Notes: a model not told the origin generated them from the letters alone. 64,000 nt of DNA from Paenibacillus sp. FSL R7-0337 (GCF_037969875.1 NZ_CP150218.1:7192001-7256000); one strand, 5' to 3'. Counted from the first letter of the stretch, positions 25,400-35,347 are shown. Program-made: numbers and translations.

Positions 25400-27361
25400 A
25401 TGTTGAAAAGGTTCAAATTATTAAGTGCATTATTAATTTTTTGTATGGCCAACCTGTTACCGGTCTTTCCTTTGACAGCAAGCGCAGCGGGTACAATCGT
25501 AAGCTATCCATTACCGTCGATCTATACCACGACCAGTCAATACACGGTAACAGCAGACTCTACCAATATACCGGTAATCGACACTTCGGCGGTATTTGTA
25601 AACTATAATTATTGTAATTTCTCTTTTTCAGGTACGACTACAATCACAATTACAGCAAGCGAGCCCATCAATACCTATAATATTTCTCCCAAAGCTTTGG
25701 GAATCACTGCAACCAAGAGCGGAAACACACTTACCTTTACACTTTCATCGCCAACCTATCTCATCGTCAAAATCAATAATCTGAAGGATCTGGTGATTGC
25801 GGCAGATGCGCTTGAAACCAATGTTCCGGCTTCCTCCGGTACAGGGATATATAATGTTAAAACCGGGTATGGTGCTGACAGTACCGGTGCCACTTTGGCT
25901 ACAACTGCCATACAAAACGCTATCAATGCGGCTAACGCAGCAGGCGGCGGTATCGTATACGTTCCAGCCGGAGTATACAAGAGCGGGAACATTGTTCTAA
26001 AAAGCAATGTTTCGGTTTATCTGGAGGGTGGTTCGGTTATACGGGGTTCAGGAAATCCAAGCGATTACACTACTCATTTCCACAAGAATTCTCTGAATAA
26101 GGATGGAACATGGTTTATCTATACCGAAACCAATGCAAACAATATTAAGATATATGGCAGGGGAACGATTGACGGCAATGGCCATTATATGCGAAACACA
26201 AACAATTATTTGAACAATATTCTTGTACCCTTGCAGTGCAGCAACTTCACGGTTGACGGCATAACCATCAGAGACAGCGGCGGCTGGGCTACAATCGTTA
26301 CCAGATCAAACAACGTCACCTTCCAGAATACCAAGCACTTCAACAACAATGAGCTTGATTATGAGAATGATGCAATCGATATTCAAGAGAGCCAGAATGT
26401 ACTCATCAAGCACACTGTAGCCGTATCGGAGGATGACACTTACTCCTTTAAGACATGGGATGTAGCCACTACGGATATCGCTGCCAACTGGCCGGGAACT
26501 TCTGAGAACCAGTCCAATGTAGTTGTGGATGATGCTTTGGCCTGGAGCAGATGTGGAGCATTCAAGGTTGGAGATGGTGTGAAACAGCTTCAGGATGGCA
26601 TCGTTGTTAAAAACTCTTATGTATACCGGTGCTGGCGCGCTTTAGCGGTAGGTCATCTGTATGGAACTCCAGCAGCACAAAACATTGTATTTGACAATAT
26701 AGATGTAGAAGGCTTCTGGCCAAGATCCGGTGTTCACTCCAGATGGTTTGATCTTTCTGCCAAAACCGGCCCGATCAAAAATGTGGTCTATAATAATATC
26801 AATTTACGCGCTTTAGGTGAAGTTTCAATCATGAAGGGTTGGAATGACACCTCTACGGTCTCTGGAGTTACACTAAACAATGTTCGCGTCGGTGGAGCTG
26901 CGGTAAATAATTTGGCAGATTTGAAAATAACAGATACGAACAGCTATGCTGCAGATCCAAAATTCAACACATTAAAATTTGAAGCGGAAGGCTATAATCT
27001 TAGTTCAGGTGTTTTATCCTATGAGGCAAGCACGGATGGCGGGCTGGATGTTGGTGGAGGGAGTAATGGCGACTATATCGCATTTAAAAATGTAGACTTT
27101 GGCAGCACAGCTAAAACAAGCATTGATTTGAAGGTTGCATCCGCTAATTCCGGCGGAAGGATCGAATTCCACTTGGACAGTCCTACAGGCACTATGCTGG
27201 GTTATTGGACGGCAGAAAGCACGGGCGGATGGCAGACATGGTCCCTCAAGAATATCCCGCTTACTGCCGGGACAGCTGTAGGGACCCATACGGTATATGT
27301 TACTTTTGTGAAGTCAGATTCAACCACAGTGGCAAATTTAACTTGGTTCCAGTTCAAATAG
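25400..27361 (+). CDS. Secreted GH28/GH49-like beta-helix glycosidase with CBM6-like tail
   Basis: A 653-residue secreted enzyme. The signal peptide covers about residues 1-30 (cleavage near ASA-AGTI). A beta-sandwich-like N-terminal domain (about 35-140) precedes a right-handed parallel beta-helix that begins NVKTGYGADSTG and IVYVPAGVYKSGNIVLKSNV, the usual opening of pectinase-like folds. Paired acids that fit the clan GH-N catalytic set occur in YENDAIDIQES and SEDDTYSFKTWD, and a GCRI-like part appears as SRCGAFKVGDG. Residues about 525-653 form a CBM6-like module (KFEAEGYN... to ...TWFQFK). It would degrade a polysaccharide outside the cell and feed the adjacent importer. Polygalacturonase, dextranase or another beta-helix activity cannot be separated here. 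Confidence 0.82.
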   Translation: MLKRFKLLSALLIFCMANLLPVFPLTASAAGTIVSYPLPSIYTTTSQYTVTADSTNIPVIDTSAVFVNYNYCNFSFSGTTTITITASEPINTYNISPKALGITATKSGNTLTFTLSSPTYLIVKINNLKDLVIAADALETNVPASSGTGIYNVKTGYGADSTGATLATTAIQNAINAANAAGGGIVYVPAGVYKSGNIVLKSNVSVYLEGGSVIRGSGNPSDYTTHFHKNSLNKDGTWFIYTETNANNIKIYGRGTIDGNGHYMRNTNNYLNNILVPLQCSNFTVDGITIRDSGGWATIVTRSNNVTFQNTKHFNNNELDYENDAIDIQESQNVLIKHTVAVSEDDTYSFKTWDVATTDIAANWPGTSENQSNVVVDDALAWSRCGAFKVGDGVKQLQDGIVVKNSYVYRCWRALAVGHLYGTPAAQNIVFDNIDVEGFWPRSGVHSRWFDLSAKTGPIKNVVYNNINLRALGEVSIMKGWNDTSTVSGVTLNNVRVGGAAVNNLADLKITDTNSYAADPKFNTLKFEAEGYNLSSGVLSYEASTDGGLDVGGGSNGDYIAFKNVDFGSTAKTSIDLKVASANSGGRIEFHLDSPTGTMLGYWTAESTGGWQTWSLKNIPLTAGTAVGTHTVYVTFVKSDSTTVANLTWFQFK

Positions 27362-27398
27362 AATAGAAACGGTTTGATTTAATTGAAATAAGCTGGAT

Positions 27399-27428
27399 AA
27401 AGGGGCGTATCAAATGATATGCCTCTTT
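27399..27428. terminator. Bidirectional terminator between convergent genes
   Basis: A 12-bp stem with two G-U pairs (27399-27410 with 27417-27428), 6-nt loop, lying between the plus-strand beta-helix enzyme and a minus-strand gene. T-rich on the plus side and followed by AAA on the other strand, so it can serve both. Confidence 0.7.
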
Positions 27429-27440
27429 ATTCAGCAAAAT

Positions 27441-28037
27441 TTAAAAATGTTGAATCGATGAATTTAAGTAATCGTAAAGGGGCTGTGGATTCCAGATTTG
27501 AGCTTCAATGTATTCAATATAAGGCCCCATACCTTCCCAAAGTGCAGTTCTGCCTTTATCCTCTGGTGCACCGTAAATATCCTCTAACCTATCTAAGTCA
27601 GAGAGTGTAAAGATTTTCCCATGATACTGTGATTGATAATGAGCAGATTCCTTATCTGCTCCCAGCCAATAGGTAACCATGCTATCGGGATAAGTGAAGC
27701 TTATATCCTGGTGCGAAAAAACACTGAGCGGAACACGGATTCTGCTTAATTCAAGGGCAGACAAGTGATCTTCCATCCATTGAGAGTAGCCCAGCACTGC
27801 ATAGAGTGGATAATTTTCTTGGGGATTTCCCCCTTGTGCTATAAATTCACTCCTTACCCATTGTTCAGCTTGCCGTCTATTATGTAAATATTGAGCAGGT
27901 TCCTTGAATCTATCGGCAACCGGGTTATCCACATATAAAGACTCCATAACTTGAATTGCATCAGAATCACTTAATGCGGATAGGCTGCGGAATGGTGTAT
28001 CACCCTGTCTATAATAATGAGTCAGAAATGTAATCAT
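27441..28037 (-). CDS. Unknown protein encoded with a TetR regulator (198 aa)
   Basis: A soluble, acidic 198-residue protein with many aromatic residues. It starts at an ATG on the minus strand with AGGAGAA just upstream, 18 bp after the TetR gene, so the two are co-transcribed. Segments such as FLTHYYRQGDTPFRSLSALS, YPLYAVLGYSQWMEDHLSAL, YWLGADKESAHYQSQYHGKI and GRTALWEGMGPYIEYIEAQIW suggest a compact globular fold. Similar uncharacterised proteins of this length occur in Bacillales. There is no signal peptide, membrane helix or metal-binding pattern that I can name. Pairing with a TetR regulator divergent from exporters hints at a role in the same stress response (inference). Confidence 0.75.
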   Translation of the reverse strand: MITFLTHYYRQGDTPFRSLSALSDSDAIQVMESLYVDNPVADRFKEPAQYLHNRRQAEQWVRSEFIAQGGNPQENYPLYAVLGYSQWMEDHLSALELSRIRVPLSVFSHQDISFTYPDSMVTYWLGADKESAHYQSQYHGKIFTLSDLDRLEDIYGAPEDKGRTALWEGMGPYIEYIEAQIWNPQPLYDYLNSSIQHF

Positions 28038-28055
28038 GGTTCTCCTCTTCAGTAA

Positions 28056-28649
28056 TTATTTTTTGGAAAGTGCACTACATTTCAATACATAATACATTTC
28101 CTCAAGCATGACTACCGCGTCGTCAATGGTAAGTTCCTGCGAGTTCATGTGGATCATAACTCCAATTCCGAGCCAATATGCCGAGAGCTTCTTGAACATT
28201 TCCCGGGTTTTTATTGTACTCATCGTGCATAGCTGAGGATCTAACTGGAGAAACGCCTGATAAATCTCTTCATTAAGCAGGTCATCATTATACTTGGTGT
28301 AGTCACTGCTGTACTCAGATAAAAATAACAATCGGAACAGATGCTTCTCTGCTTGAGCAAAAAATAAACAACCTACTGCCAGGTTCATTGCAGGTTCATT
28401 CTTCTCATTGCTGTATTGTTTGATCTCATTTAATGCGAAATCAACAGTACGCTTGTATACATCTTCCTTGACCTCTTCCATACTTTTGTACAATCGGTAG
28501 ACAGGTTGAGTAGAACATTTTAGCTTTACCGCGATATTTCTGGCTGTCAGCACCTCGAATCCGGCTTGGCGGGTTAGTTCAAAAGCTGTAAGGGAGACCT
28601 GTTCCCGAGTAATTTCTGCTTTTGGCGGTATTTTTCTCAACTCCTTCAA
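28056..28649 (-). CDS. TetR-family transcriptional regulator
   Basis: A 197-residue repressor. The N-terminal helix-turn-helix reads ITREQVSLTAFELTRQAGFE, then LTARNIAVKLKCSTQPVYRL and YKSMEEVKEDVY, the standard TetR DNA-binding domain. The rest is an all-helical ligand-binding and dimer domain with two cysteines. The start is uncertain: the frame opens with a TTG at 28649, and another TTG nine bases later lies directly behind AAGGAG. It is divergent from the ABC exporter genes, with a dyad in the gap. It most likely represses itself and the exporters until a toxic peptide or drug binds. The inducer is unknown. Confidence 0.88.
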   Translation of the reverse strand: MKELRKIPPKAEITREQVSLTAFELTRQAGFEVLTARNIAVKLKCSTQPVYRLYKSMEEVKEDVYKRTVDFALNEIKQYSNEKNEPAMNLAVGCLFFAQAEKHLFRLLFLSEYSSDYTKYNDDLLNEEIYQAFLQLDPQLCTMSTIKTREMFKKLSAYWLGIGVMIHMNSQELTIDDAVVMLEEMYYVLKCSALSKK

Positions 28650-28660
28650 CTGAAATCAAG

Positions 28661-28690
28661 AATAACAACTGTTATGTAACTTATGTTATT
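28661..28690. promoter_or_regulatory. Candidate TetR operator dyad
   Basis: A 30-bp imperfect dyad: outer arms AATAACA (28661-28667) and TGTTATT (28684-28690) flank an inner GTTATGTAAC (28671-28680). It sits 12 bp from the TetR start and upstream of the exporter promoter, where an autoregulatory TetR site is expected. Confidence 0.55.
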
Positions 28691-28729
28691 ATCGCATCAA
28701 CAAATTGTCAATCCCTATAATCCAACAGG

Positions 28730-28758
28730 TTGTAGATTTCCTGAATTATAGTTATATT
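28730..28758 (+). promoter_or_regulatory. Probable promoter of the ABC exporter genes
   Basis: TTGTAG (28730-28735) and TATATT (28753-28758) with a 17-bp spacer, 28 bp before the first exporter start codon. Confidence 0.5.
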
Positions 28759-28785
28759 TTGGGAAATGCATGAAGGAGATAGGGA

Positions 28786-30074
28786 ATGAAGGTTCTTATT
28801 CGCTTTTGTAAGCCATATCTAAGATCATTTGTGTGGGTCTTTGGGCTTAATGTGCTTATTGGCTGTACGGAGCTAGCGTTGCCGTATTTGCTGATGCAGA
28901 TCATTAATGGTGCAAGTGCGGTGCATGCGGATGGCGGAGCGTGGGTATACGCGAGTCTCTGGGGATATGTTCTTCTTCTCGGCGCGGGTATTCTGTTCAA
29001 ATATTGGAATCAAAATGCCGCGAACCAGTCGAGTCTGCTGATTGCCCGTGATCTGCGTGTGGATGGATTCGGCCGGTTGATCAGCCATCCCTATAACTCG
29101 TCGAAAGATAAAGCAGCGGGGGATCTGATTACGACACTATCCAGTAATATTATGGTGGTGGAACAGTTCATCAGACAGGAGCTTCACCAGTTCATCTACC
29201 AGCCTGTCCGTCTACTAGGGGCCATCATTTTTATGCTATGTATAAGCTGGAAGCTCCTGGTGGTATCTCTGCTGATTGTGCCTGTCTCGTTATGGCTGTC
29301 TCATAGAACGGTCACCTCCATACTGAACGAAACCCGGCGAGGGATGAAGACGATCAAGGCGTATCAGCAGAACCGTTGGTTTATTGACAAATTTCAGGGG
29401 CAAACCCGGAGTGTCCGGTTAAAGGAGCTCACTCTGGAACGGAAACTATCTGCTCTAATTCCTGTGCAAATTGTAATCAGTGCGTTCCCCAATGCCCTAT
29501 GTGTACTTATTGGCGGGTACTTTACGCAGAAGCAGCAGATGAATGTGGGTGAATTAGTAAGCTTCCTTCAGCTCCTGAATTATCTGGTCCGTCCGCTATC
29601 CCTGTTGCCGGGGATGGTGTCGAGTGCCAGACGTCTGGGAGGAGTGCTGTCCCGGATCGCAGAGCTGTATGAAGAGAATGAAGTGGAAGGAGAATATGTG
29701 GAGCTTCAGGGCCGCGAAGGTACACTATCCTGTGACAAGGTATCCTACGTCTATAAAGACAAGGTAGTGTTATCTAATATTAGCTTCAAGGCGGACTCCC
29801 CTGGAATCACTGTCATTGCGGGGAGAAGCGGCAGCGGATATCCATCGCCCGCGCATTGTTGAAGAACGCTCCAGTACTGATTATGGATGAGCCAACCTCT
29901 GCTTTGGATGCTGTGGCTGAGCAGGAATTGATAGATTTCCTAAATACATATAAGCGGGAGCATATGATTATCATCGTCTCCCACCGGCTGGCAACGATCA
30001 AGGCTGCGGATCAGCTGGTTATTCTGGATCGGGGACAGCTTTTGGATGCGGAAAGTGAGGTGGCGGTCCGTTGA
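28786..30074 (+). pseudogene. ABC half-exporter with the centre of its ATPase domain deleted
   Basis: The ATG at 28786 follows AAGGAGA and encodes a membrane domain of the exporter type (several helices over about residues 1-270) plus the start of the ATPase domain. Inside Walker A (AGRSGSG) the sequence jumps: the first frame ends in YPSPAHC at 29862. Shifted frame 29836-30074 resumes as SIARALLKNAPVLIMDEPTS, the region after the signature motif. The Lys-Ser/Thr of Walker A, the Q-loop and LSGGQ are all missing, about 75-100 codons, with a frameshift. The gene cannot hydrolyse ATP. A smaller in-frame loss is also likely near residue 180 (SHRTVTSILNETRRGMKTIK). Its natural partner is probably the following half-exporter. 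Confidence 0.88.
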
Positions 30075-31780
30075 GAGCAGATTCTTCCATCCGTGCATTA
30101 GCCAGCTTGTTATTTAGAATGAAGGCCTATTCCATACCCTATCTGCTCTGCCTCATTGTTGAGAATGCTATCGGAGTAGGGCTGAATCTGGTTCTGGCCT
30201 TTGTCTACATGGATTTATTTGCTGCGGTAACTAAAAATGAACCGGGCGAGCTGTGGGGTTCCTTTGTGCTTTTTATCCTTAGCCTTAGCGTGACTTGCGT
30301 TCTTCACCCTCTGTTTCGCTTTCTTGGCATGAGGTCAGTGAAGAGAGTGATGGAAATCTACCGCAATCAGGCGTACGAGCATTTGCTTTCCTTGCCCGTT
30401 AATTCCTATAATGACCACCGGCAAGGTGAATTCATTTCACGGCTAACCCATGATTTAGACCAGGTAGAGCGGGTGTACACAGATCATCTTAGTGCGTTGT
30501 TATCTACGATTTTTTATGGCATGGGTTCGATTATTGCCCTGTGGGTTCTGAATTGGAAGCTGGCAATTGGAATCATTGGCTGGGGAATGCTCTCAACTTA
30601 CATCAATAGTCACTTGAGCAAACGACTCTCTCAGGGAAGCAATCATGTGCAGGAGAGCCAGGCTAGACTATTGGATATCATTGTTCAAGGGATAGGCGGC
30701 AGAGAAGTAATTGCACTCTTCCGGCTTAAGGGAATCTTCCAGCAGAAGCTGAATGCACAGAATGAAACCTATATTCACCACTCCTATCAATTGGGCAAAA
30801 AACTCTCTGCCTTCGATGGTATGAATTATGCAATTGCATCCCTGAGTAATATTGGCATATATATGGTTGGAGCAGTTCTTGTGTACAGGGGTATGCTCCC
30901 CCTGGCTACATTGATTGCAGTGACCCAGCTTCAGCATGGGGTAACCTCAAGCTTTGCCAGTATGGGGGGAACGCTGCATCAACTGAGGACATCTCTGTCA
31001 GGAACCAGACGTTTCTTCGAGCTGTTCGACTATGAACCGGAGGAGCTGAAAGGCAGAATAGAGCTTGTCCGTTCCGAAGCTTATCTAGCATTTGAGAATG
31101 TCAGCTTCAGCTATGGACGAAGGGAGCCGGTGATGATAGATTCTGAACTGGAACCGCAGCAGCTCTTGCACAATATATCTTTCAGAATCGATCCGGGTAG
31201 TTTTGTGTGTCTGGTTGGAAGCAGCGGGAGCGGGAAAAGCACGATAATGGATTTGCTCCTCCAGTTTCAGCAAAGTCCGAACGGGGAAATCTGTTTGCCT
31301 GATGCTTGCGCAGGCGAATGGAATGTGGAGCGGATTCGCAGCAGGATGGCTTATGTTCCGCAGGAGCCGTTTCTTTTTGCAGGAACGATTGAAGATAATA
31401 TCCGTCTGGGCCGCCCGGGAGCCAGTGATGAGGAGATATTCCAAGCGGCCAGGGAGGCCGATATCATTGAATATATGATGTCCTTGCCCGGGAAGCTTCA
31501 GAGTCCAGTACTGGAGAGGGGCCAGAACCTGTCGGGAGGACAAAAGCAAAGAATTGCATTGGCGAGAGCCTTGCTTAGTCATGCCCCCATTCTTTTATTA
31601 GACGAGGTCTCATCCGCACTTGACGCACAATCTGAGGAGAACATTGTACAAGCCTTACAGCAACGCGCCCATGACCGGCAGCAGATTGTCATATTGATTA
31701 CGCACCGCAAGTATGCGTGTGAACACGCAGATAAGGTCATCTACCTGAATCAAGGACAGATCACCGTTTGCGGGAAATGA
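30071..31780 (+). CDS. ABC exporter, membrane-ATPase fusion (first intact)
   Basis: A 569-residue half-transporter that starts at TTG 30071, overlapping the previous stop (TTGA). The membrane domain (about 1-310, six helices) precedes an ATPase with Walker A GSSGSGKST, Q-loop VPQEPFLFAGTIEDN, signature LSGGQKQR and Walker B ILLLDEVSSALD, all intact. It exports a hydrophobic or peptide substrate from the cytoplasm. Genes for heterodimeric exporters usually come in adjacent pairs, and here the upstream partner is dead. It may therefore work as a homodimer, pair with another subunit, or be on the way to loss. The substrate is unknown; TetR control suggests a drug or antimicrobial peptide. Confidence 0.9.
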   Translation: MRADSSIRALASLLFRMKAYSIPYLLCLIVENAIGVGLNLVLAFVYMDLFAAVTKNEPGELWGSFVLFILSLSVTCVLHPLFRFLGMRSVKRVMEIYRNQAYEHLLSLPVNSYNDHRQGEFISRLTHDLDQVERVYTDHLSALLSTIFYGMGSIIALWVLNWKLAIGIIGWGMLSTYINSHLSKRLSQGSNHVQESQARLLDIIVQGIGGREVIALFRLKGIFQQKLNAQNETYIHHSYQLGKKLSAFDGMNYAIASLSNIGIYMVGAVLVYRGMLPLATLIAVTQLQHGVTSSFASMGGTLHQLRTSLSGTRRFFELFDYEPEELKGRIELVRSEAYLAFENVSFSYGRREPVMIDSELEPQQLLHNISFRIDPGSFVCLVGSSGSGKSTIMDLLLQFQQSPNGEICLPDACAGEWNVERIRSRMAYVPQEPFLFAGTIEDNIRLGRPGASDEEIFQAAREADIIEYMMSLPGKLQSPVLERGQNLSGGQKQRIALARALLSHAPILLLDEVSSALDAQSEENIVQALQQRAHDRQQIVILITHRKYACEHADKVIYLNQGQITVCGK

Positions 31781-33588
31781 AGGAGAGAATGGATGAAATT
31801 ATGCTCAAGCAAGCCATAAAATCGATTGCTATTTTATACAAATATGCTCCCTATCTGATCATCTTGAAGTTCTTACAGATCCTGCTGCTTGCTCTGACCA
31901 CTCCGCTGACGCTATACATAATACAGCATCTGATTGATTCTTTACAAGGTTATATCAATAATGGTGTTCCGCTGAATCAGCTTGTCCAATGGGGAGCAGC
32001 CTTGGTGGGCACCTTGCTCTTCACAGCGAATAGTACCTTCATGGACAGCATGATTACCCTACGCTTAAGGAGTAAGCTGAACCAGAATTTTATGGAAGAG
32101 ATTGTGGAGAAATTTAACCGGATGGAGTACTCCTGTTACGAGGATTCGAAGGTACAGGATCATTTGAACAAAATGGGGAATCACCCGGATGAGAAGATTC
32201 TGGAGGTGCTGATCCAGACCTTAACGATGATTTCGCAGCTGGTCAGCTTAGTGAGCTTGATGGCTATTTTTTTACAGGTATCGGGCTGGTTCACTGTGGC
32301 CTTCCTGGTTATTTTCACACTAATGGTGGTACTGAACTTCAAAGCCATGGAAATGATGAACGGACTGTTCACCAGCCAATCCCGGGATGAGCGTGAACTA
32401 TCCTACTTGGGGGGACTGCTAAGTGACAAAAGGCCCCTCTTTGAACTCAAGGTATTTGGTGCGGTTGGATACATACAGAGTAAATGGAAACAAAAATCGG
32501 AAAAGGTGCTGAAAGAGCGGTTGATGACTACGATAAGGTCTCATCGCTATTTTGCTGCCAGCAGCTTCTTACTTCTGATGTGGATAGGACTGGTGATCTT
32601 TGAGCTGATTCATGGAGTCATGGAGCGGCGGATTTCAGTCGGGCTGTTCGTTTCTTTGATTGGAGCATCCAGCAGTATTCTGGGAATTGCAGATGATCTG
32701 TCATTGCTTTTCTCCCGGTTGTCTCATCGTTGTATGGAGATTATGCATTATGAAAGGTTCATGCAGCTTCCAGAGCGGCAAATTACAACTGAATCCGAGC
32801 AGCCGGCATCTGTAAACTCTGAACCGTATCCATTCATAGAATTTAGAGATGTCTGTTTTACCTATCCAGGGACAACAGAGCAGGTGCTGAAGAAGGTCTC
32901 CTTCACCATTAATCAGCATGCGCATATTGCTTTGGTTGGCGGGAATGGGGCCGGTAAATCGACAATTGTGAAGCTGCTAGTAAAGCTATATGTTCCAGAT
33001 CGCGGAGAAATATTGATATATGGTGTACCTTTGAACCAGATTAGTCAAGAAAACCTGAGAAACAGCATCGGGATTATCTTTCAGGATTACGGCAAGTATT
33101 CATTGACTCTTCGTGAGAATATTGCTTTTGGTAACATAGCCAAAATAGGACATGACAATGACCTCAGAGGCGCTCTGACTAAGGCAGCACCGGATGGGTT
33201 TTTGTCTGATTTGGATACAAATTTAGGGAAGATTGCGGAGAACGGTATAGATCTGTCCGGAGGACAATGGCAGAAGATTGCCATGGCCCGTGCCTATTTA
33301 ACAGATTGCCCTTTCATGATTATGGATGAACCGACAGCGGCATTAGATCCGGTGGCTGAAAGTGAATTGTACGCAACTTTTAGAGATATGATGGGTGAGA
33401 AGGGTTGCTTATTTATCTCTCACCGTTTGGCGAGCGCCAGATTCTCTGACCGTATCTTAGTGCTCCAAGACGGTGCTATTACAGAAGACGGAACTCACGA
33501 ACACTTAATTAGTCAGAAGGGTATGTATGCAAATCTATGGAGCAAGCAAAGCTCTTGGTATAGGGACAGTGATGATCATGAAGGATAA
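31777..33588 (+). CDS. ABC exporter, bacteriocin-type (LSGGQWQK), first of a pair
   Basis: About 600 residues, with a membrane domain over residues 1-320 and a C-terminal ATPase. Walker A is GGNGAGKST, Q-loop IFQDYGKYSLTLREN, signature LSGGQWQK and Walker B FMIMDEPTAALD. The LSGGQWQK signature is typical of lantibiotic exporters such as NisT/SpaT; no peptidase C39 domain is present. The start is ambiguous: ATG 31777 overlaps the previous stop (ATGA), while ATG 31789 and 31801 sit 3 and 15 nt after AAGGAG. The next gene is a close relative and overlaps its end, so the two may form a heterodimer. No precursor-peptide or lanthionine enzyme gene is seen here. Confidence 0.9.
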   Translation: MKERMDEIMLKQAIKSIAILYKYAPYLIILKFLQILLLALTTPLTLYIIQHLIDSLQGYINNGVPLNQLVQWGAALVGTLLFTANSTFMDSMITLRLRSKLNQNFMEEIVEKFNRMEYSCYEDSKVQDHLNKMGNHPDEKILEVLIQTLTMISQLVSLVSLMAIFLQVSGWFTVAFLVIFTLMVVLNFKAMEMMNGLFTSQSRDERELSYLGGLLSDKRPLFELKVFGAVGYIQSKWKQKSEKVLKERLMTTIRSHRYFAASSFLLLMWIGLVIFELIHGVMERRISVGLFVSLIGASSSILGIADDLSLLFSRLSHRCMEIMHYERFMQLPERQITTESEQPASVNSEPYPFIEFRDVCFTYPGTTEQVLKKVSFTINQHAHIALVGGNGAGKSTIVKLLVKLYVPDRGEILIYGVPLNQISQENLRNSIGIIFQDYGKYSLTLRENIAFGNIAKIGHDNDLRGALTKAAPDGFLSDLDTNLGKIAENGIDLSGGQWQKIAMARAYLTDCPFMIMDEPTAALDPVAESELYATFRDMMGEKGCLFISHRLASARFSDRILVLQDGAITEDGTHEHLISQKGMYANLWSKQSSWYRDSDDHEG

Positions 33589-35347
33589 ATACACACCGCT
33601 GGTGATTGTGCTCAGAGTATACAAGCAAACATTGAAAGCGGCTCCCTGGTCAGGGATTTTGTCCCCGCTGTATTATTTGCTTGAGGGCATTTTCCCGGTA
33701 TTTATAACGATTGTATCAGCCAGACTTTTTAATGAAATTTTCGCTTACACACAGGGCAGGACGGAGGCGGAGTCTCTTTTTGTCTACGGGGGAGTTCTGC
33801 TGGCAGGCTATGTATTGAAGCAGATTCTTCAGTTCATCTCTAATATCACGATCAATGCCGGAGTCTATGAACGATGCACAGACTATCACAAACAGGCTAT
33901 AGCCCACAAGAGCTCCCGGTTACCGCTGATTCAATATGAGGACTCTGAGACCATGAACATTAAGACCCGGGCAATGGATTGTGTGAACCGTGAGGTTCTT
34001 AGTCAAATCTATATGTCCTCCGCCGTATTTGTTACCAGCGCTATTAGCATTATCTCATTGGTGTCTGTGCTGGCCAGCTACAATCTGCTGTTTATTCTGT
34101 TGTCTTTGTTGACAGTCATGCCCTACTTTATTGCCAGAAGGCTGCGCGGTAAGGACTTCTATGCGCTCAAGAAGAGACAAACCAAACGAGTCCGCTATAG
34201 GGATTATCTTTGGGAAATGTTCAATGATAAGACAGCAGTGAAAGAAATGCGAACCATGGGGTTCGACCAGTACTTAAGAGAGCAATTCAAAGAAACAAGA
34301 GTTGAGATCAATAAGGAGTTATGGGAATTCAGTAAAAAGGATGCATTATCCTTACTCTTCTGCGATACGATTCGTGTCATTGGTTATACGGCGAGTGTCG
34401 TTCTCGCACTGGTCCTAACCATATCCGGCGAGATTAACATAGGCTTGTTCGGAGCAAGCATTGGGGCTTTCTTATCTGTGCAGAATGAAACGAAGAAATT
34501 CTTAATGGATTTGGGCAGCCTTCCTGAGAAAATAGCCTTCGCTAAGGATTATTATGCTTTTTTGGACTTACCTGAAGAGTGTAACGGATCAGTGCAAAAA
34601 GATAGTCTTACCGAAAGCATAAGACTGGAGCAGCTTGAATTTACTTATCCCAATGCAGGTGACAAAACGATTAAAGGAGTCGATCTGGAAATTCATAAAG
34701 GTGAGAAGATAGTGATTATAGGAGAAAATGGAAGCGGGAAAACGACACTCTCTAAGTTAATTTTGGGGTTATACCCCGTTCAGCGCGGAACCGTTACTTA
34801 TGATGGAGAAGCGCTAGCGGAGCTTAATCAGGAGGCTCTCTTCCAAATGATCTCTATCATTCCTCAGGATTTCATGAGATATTCCCTTACGCTAAGAGAG
34901 AATATTTGTATTTCGGATCTGGGCAGGTCTGATGCTGACCGTGATATCTTGGATGTGCTGGAAATGGTTGAACTGGATATTGACCCCGCAGGGCTCGATC
35001 GTACACTGGGGAGAGAATTCGATGGGGTAGAGCTTTCAGGCGGACAATGGCAGAAGCTCTCAATCGCCAGGGGATTATTCAAGGATAGTGAGCTTATCGT
35101 GATGGATGAACCGACTAGCGCTTTGGATCCGCTGATTGAGCATCAAATCCTGATGAATTTCCTTACGGTAGCTCAGTGCAAGACTGCAATTATCGTCTCA
35201 CACCGCACAGGCCTGTGCCGGCATGTGGACAGAATTGTAGTGATGAAGGCCGGTGAGATCGTCGAAGTCGGCAGCCACAGCGAGCTGATCCAGAGAGATG
35301 GCGAGTATACAAGGTTATATACAACCCAAGAGCAGTGGTATGTTTAG
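33578..35347 (+). CDS. ABC exporter, bacteriocin-type (LSGGQWQK), second of a pair
   Basis: ATG 33578 is preferred (an ATG lies two codons earlier at 33572, and the frame is open to 33527 inside the previous gene). The protein has about 590 residues: membrane domain, then ATPase with Walker A GENGSGKTT, Q-loop IPQDFMRYSLTLRENI, signature LSGGQWQK and Walker B LIVMDEPTSALD, plus the H-loop SHRTG. It is similar in order and motifs to the upstream gene product and overlaps it by 11 bp, which argues for coupled expression and a heterodimer. It is the last gene of the four-exporter run. The substrate is unknown, with peptide export or self-protection most likely. Confidence 0.9.
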   Translation: MKDKYTPLVIVLRVYKQTLKAAPWSGILSPLYYLLEGIFPVFITIVSARLFNEIFAYTQGRTEAESLFVYGGVLLAGYVLKQILQFISNITINAGVYERCTDYHKQAIAHKSSRLPLIQYEDSETMNIKTRAMDCVNREVLSQIYMSSAVFVTSAISIISLVSVLASYNLLFILLSLLTVMPYFIARRLRGKDFYALKKRQTKRVRYRDYLWEMFNDKTAVKEMRTMGFDQYLREQFKETRVEINKELWEFSKKDALSLLFCDTIRVIGYTASVVLALVLTISGEINIGLFGASIGAFLSVQNETKKFLMDLGSLPEKIAFAKDYYAFLDLPEECNGSVQKDSLTESIRLEQLEFTYPNAGDKTIKGVDLEIHKGEKIVIIGENGSGKTTLSKLILGLYPVQRGTVTYDGEALAELNQEALFQMISIIPQDFMRYSLTLRENICISDLGRSDADRDILDVLEMVELDIDPAGLDRTLGREFDGVELSGGQWQKLSIARGLFKDSELIVMDEPTSALDPLIEHQILMNFLTVAQCKTAIIVSHRTGLCRHVDRIVVMKAGEIVEVGSHSELIQRDGEYTRLYTTQEQWYV

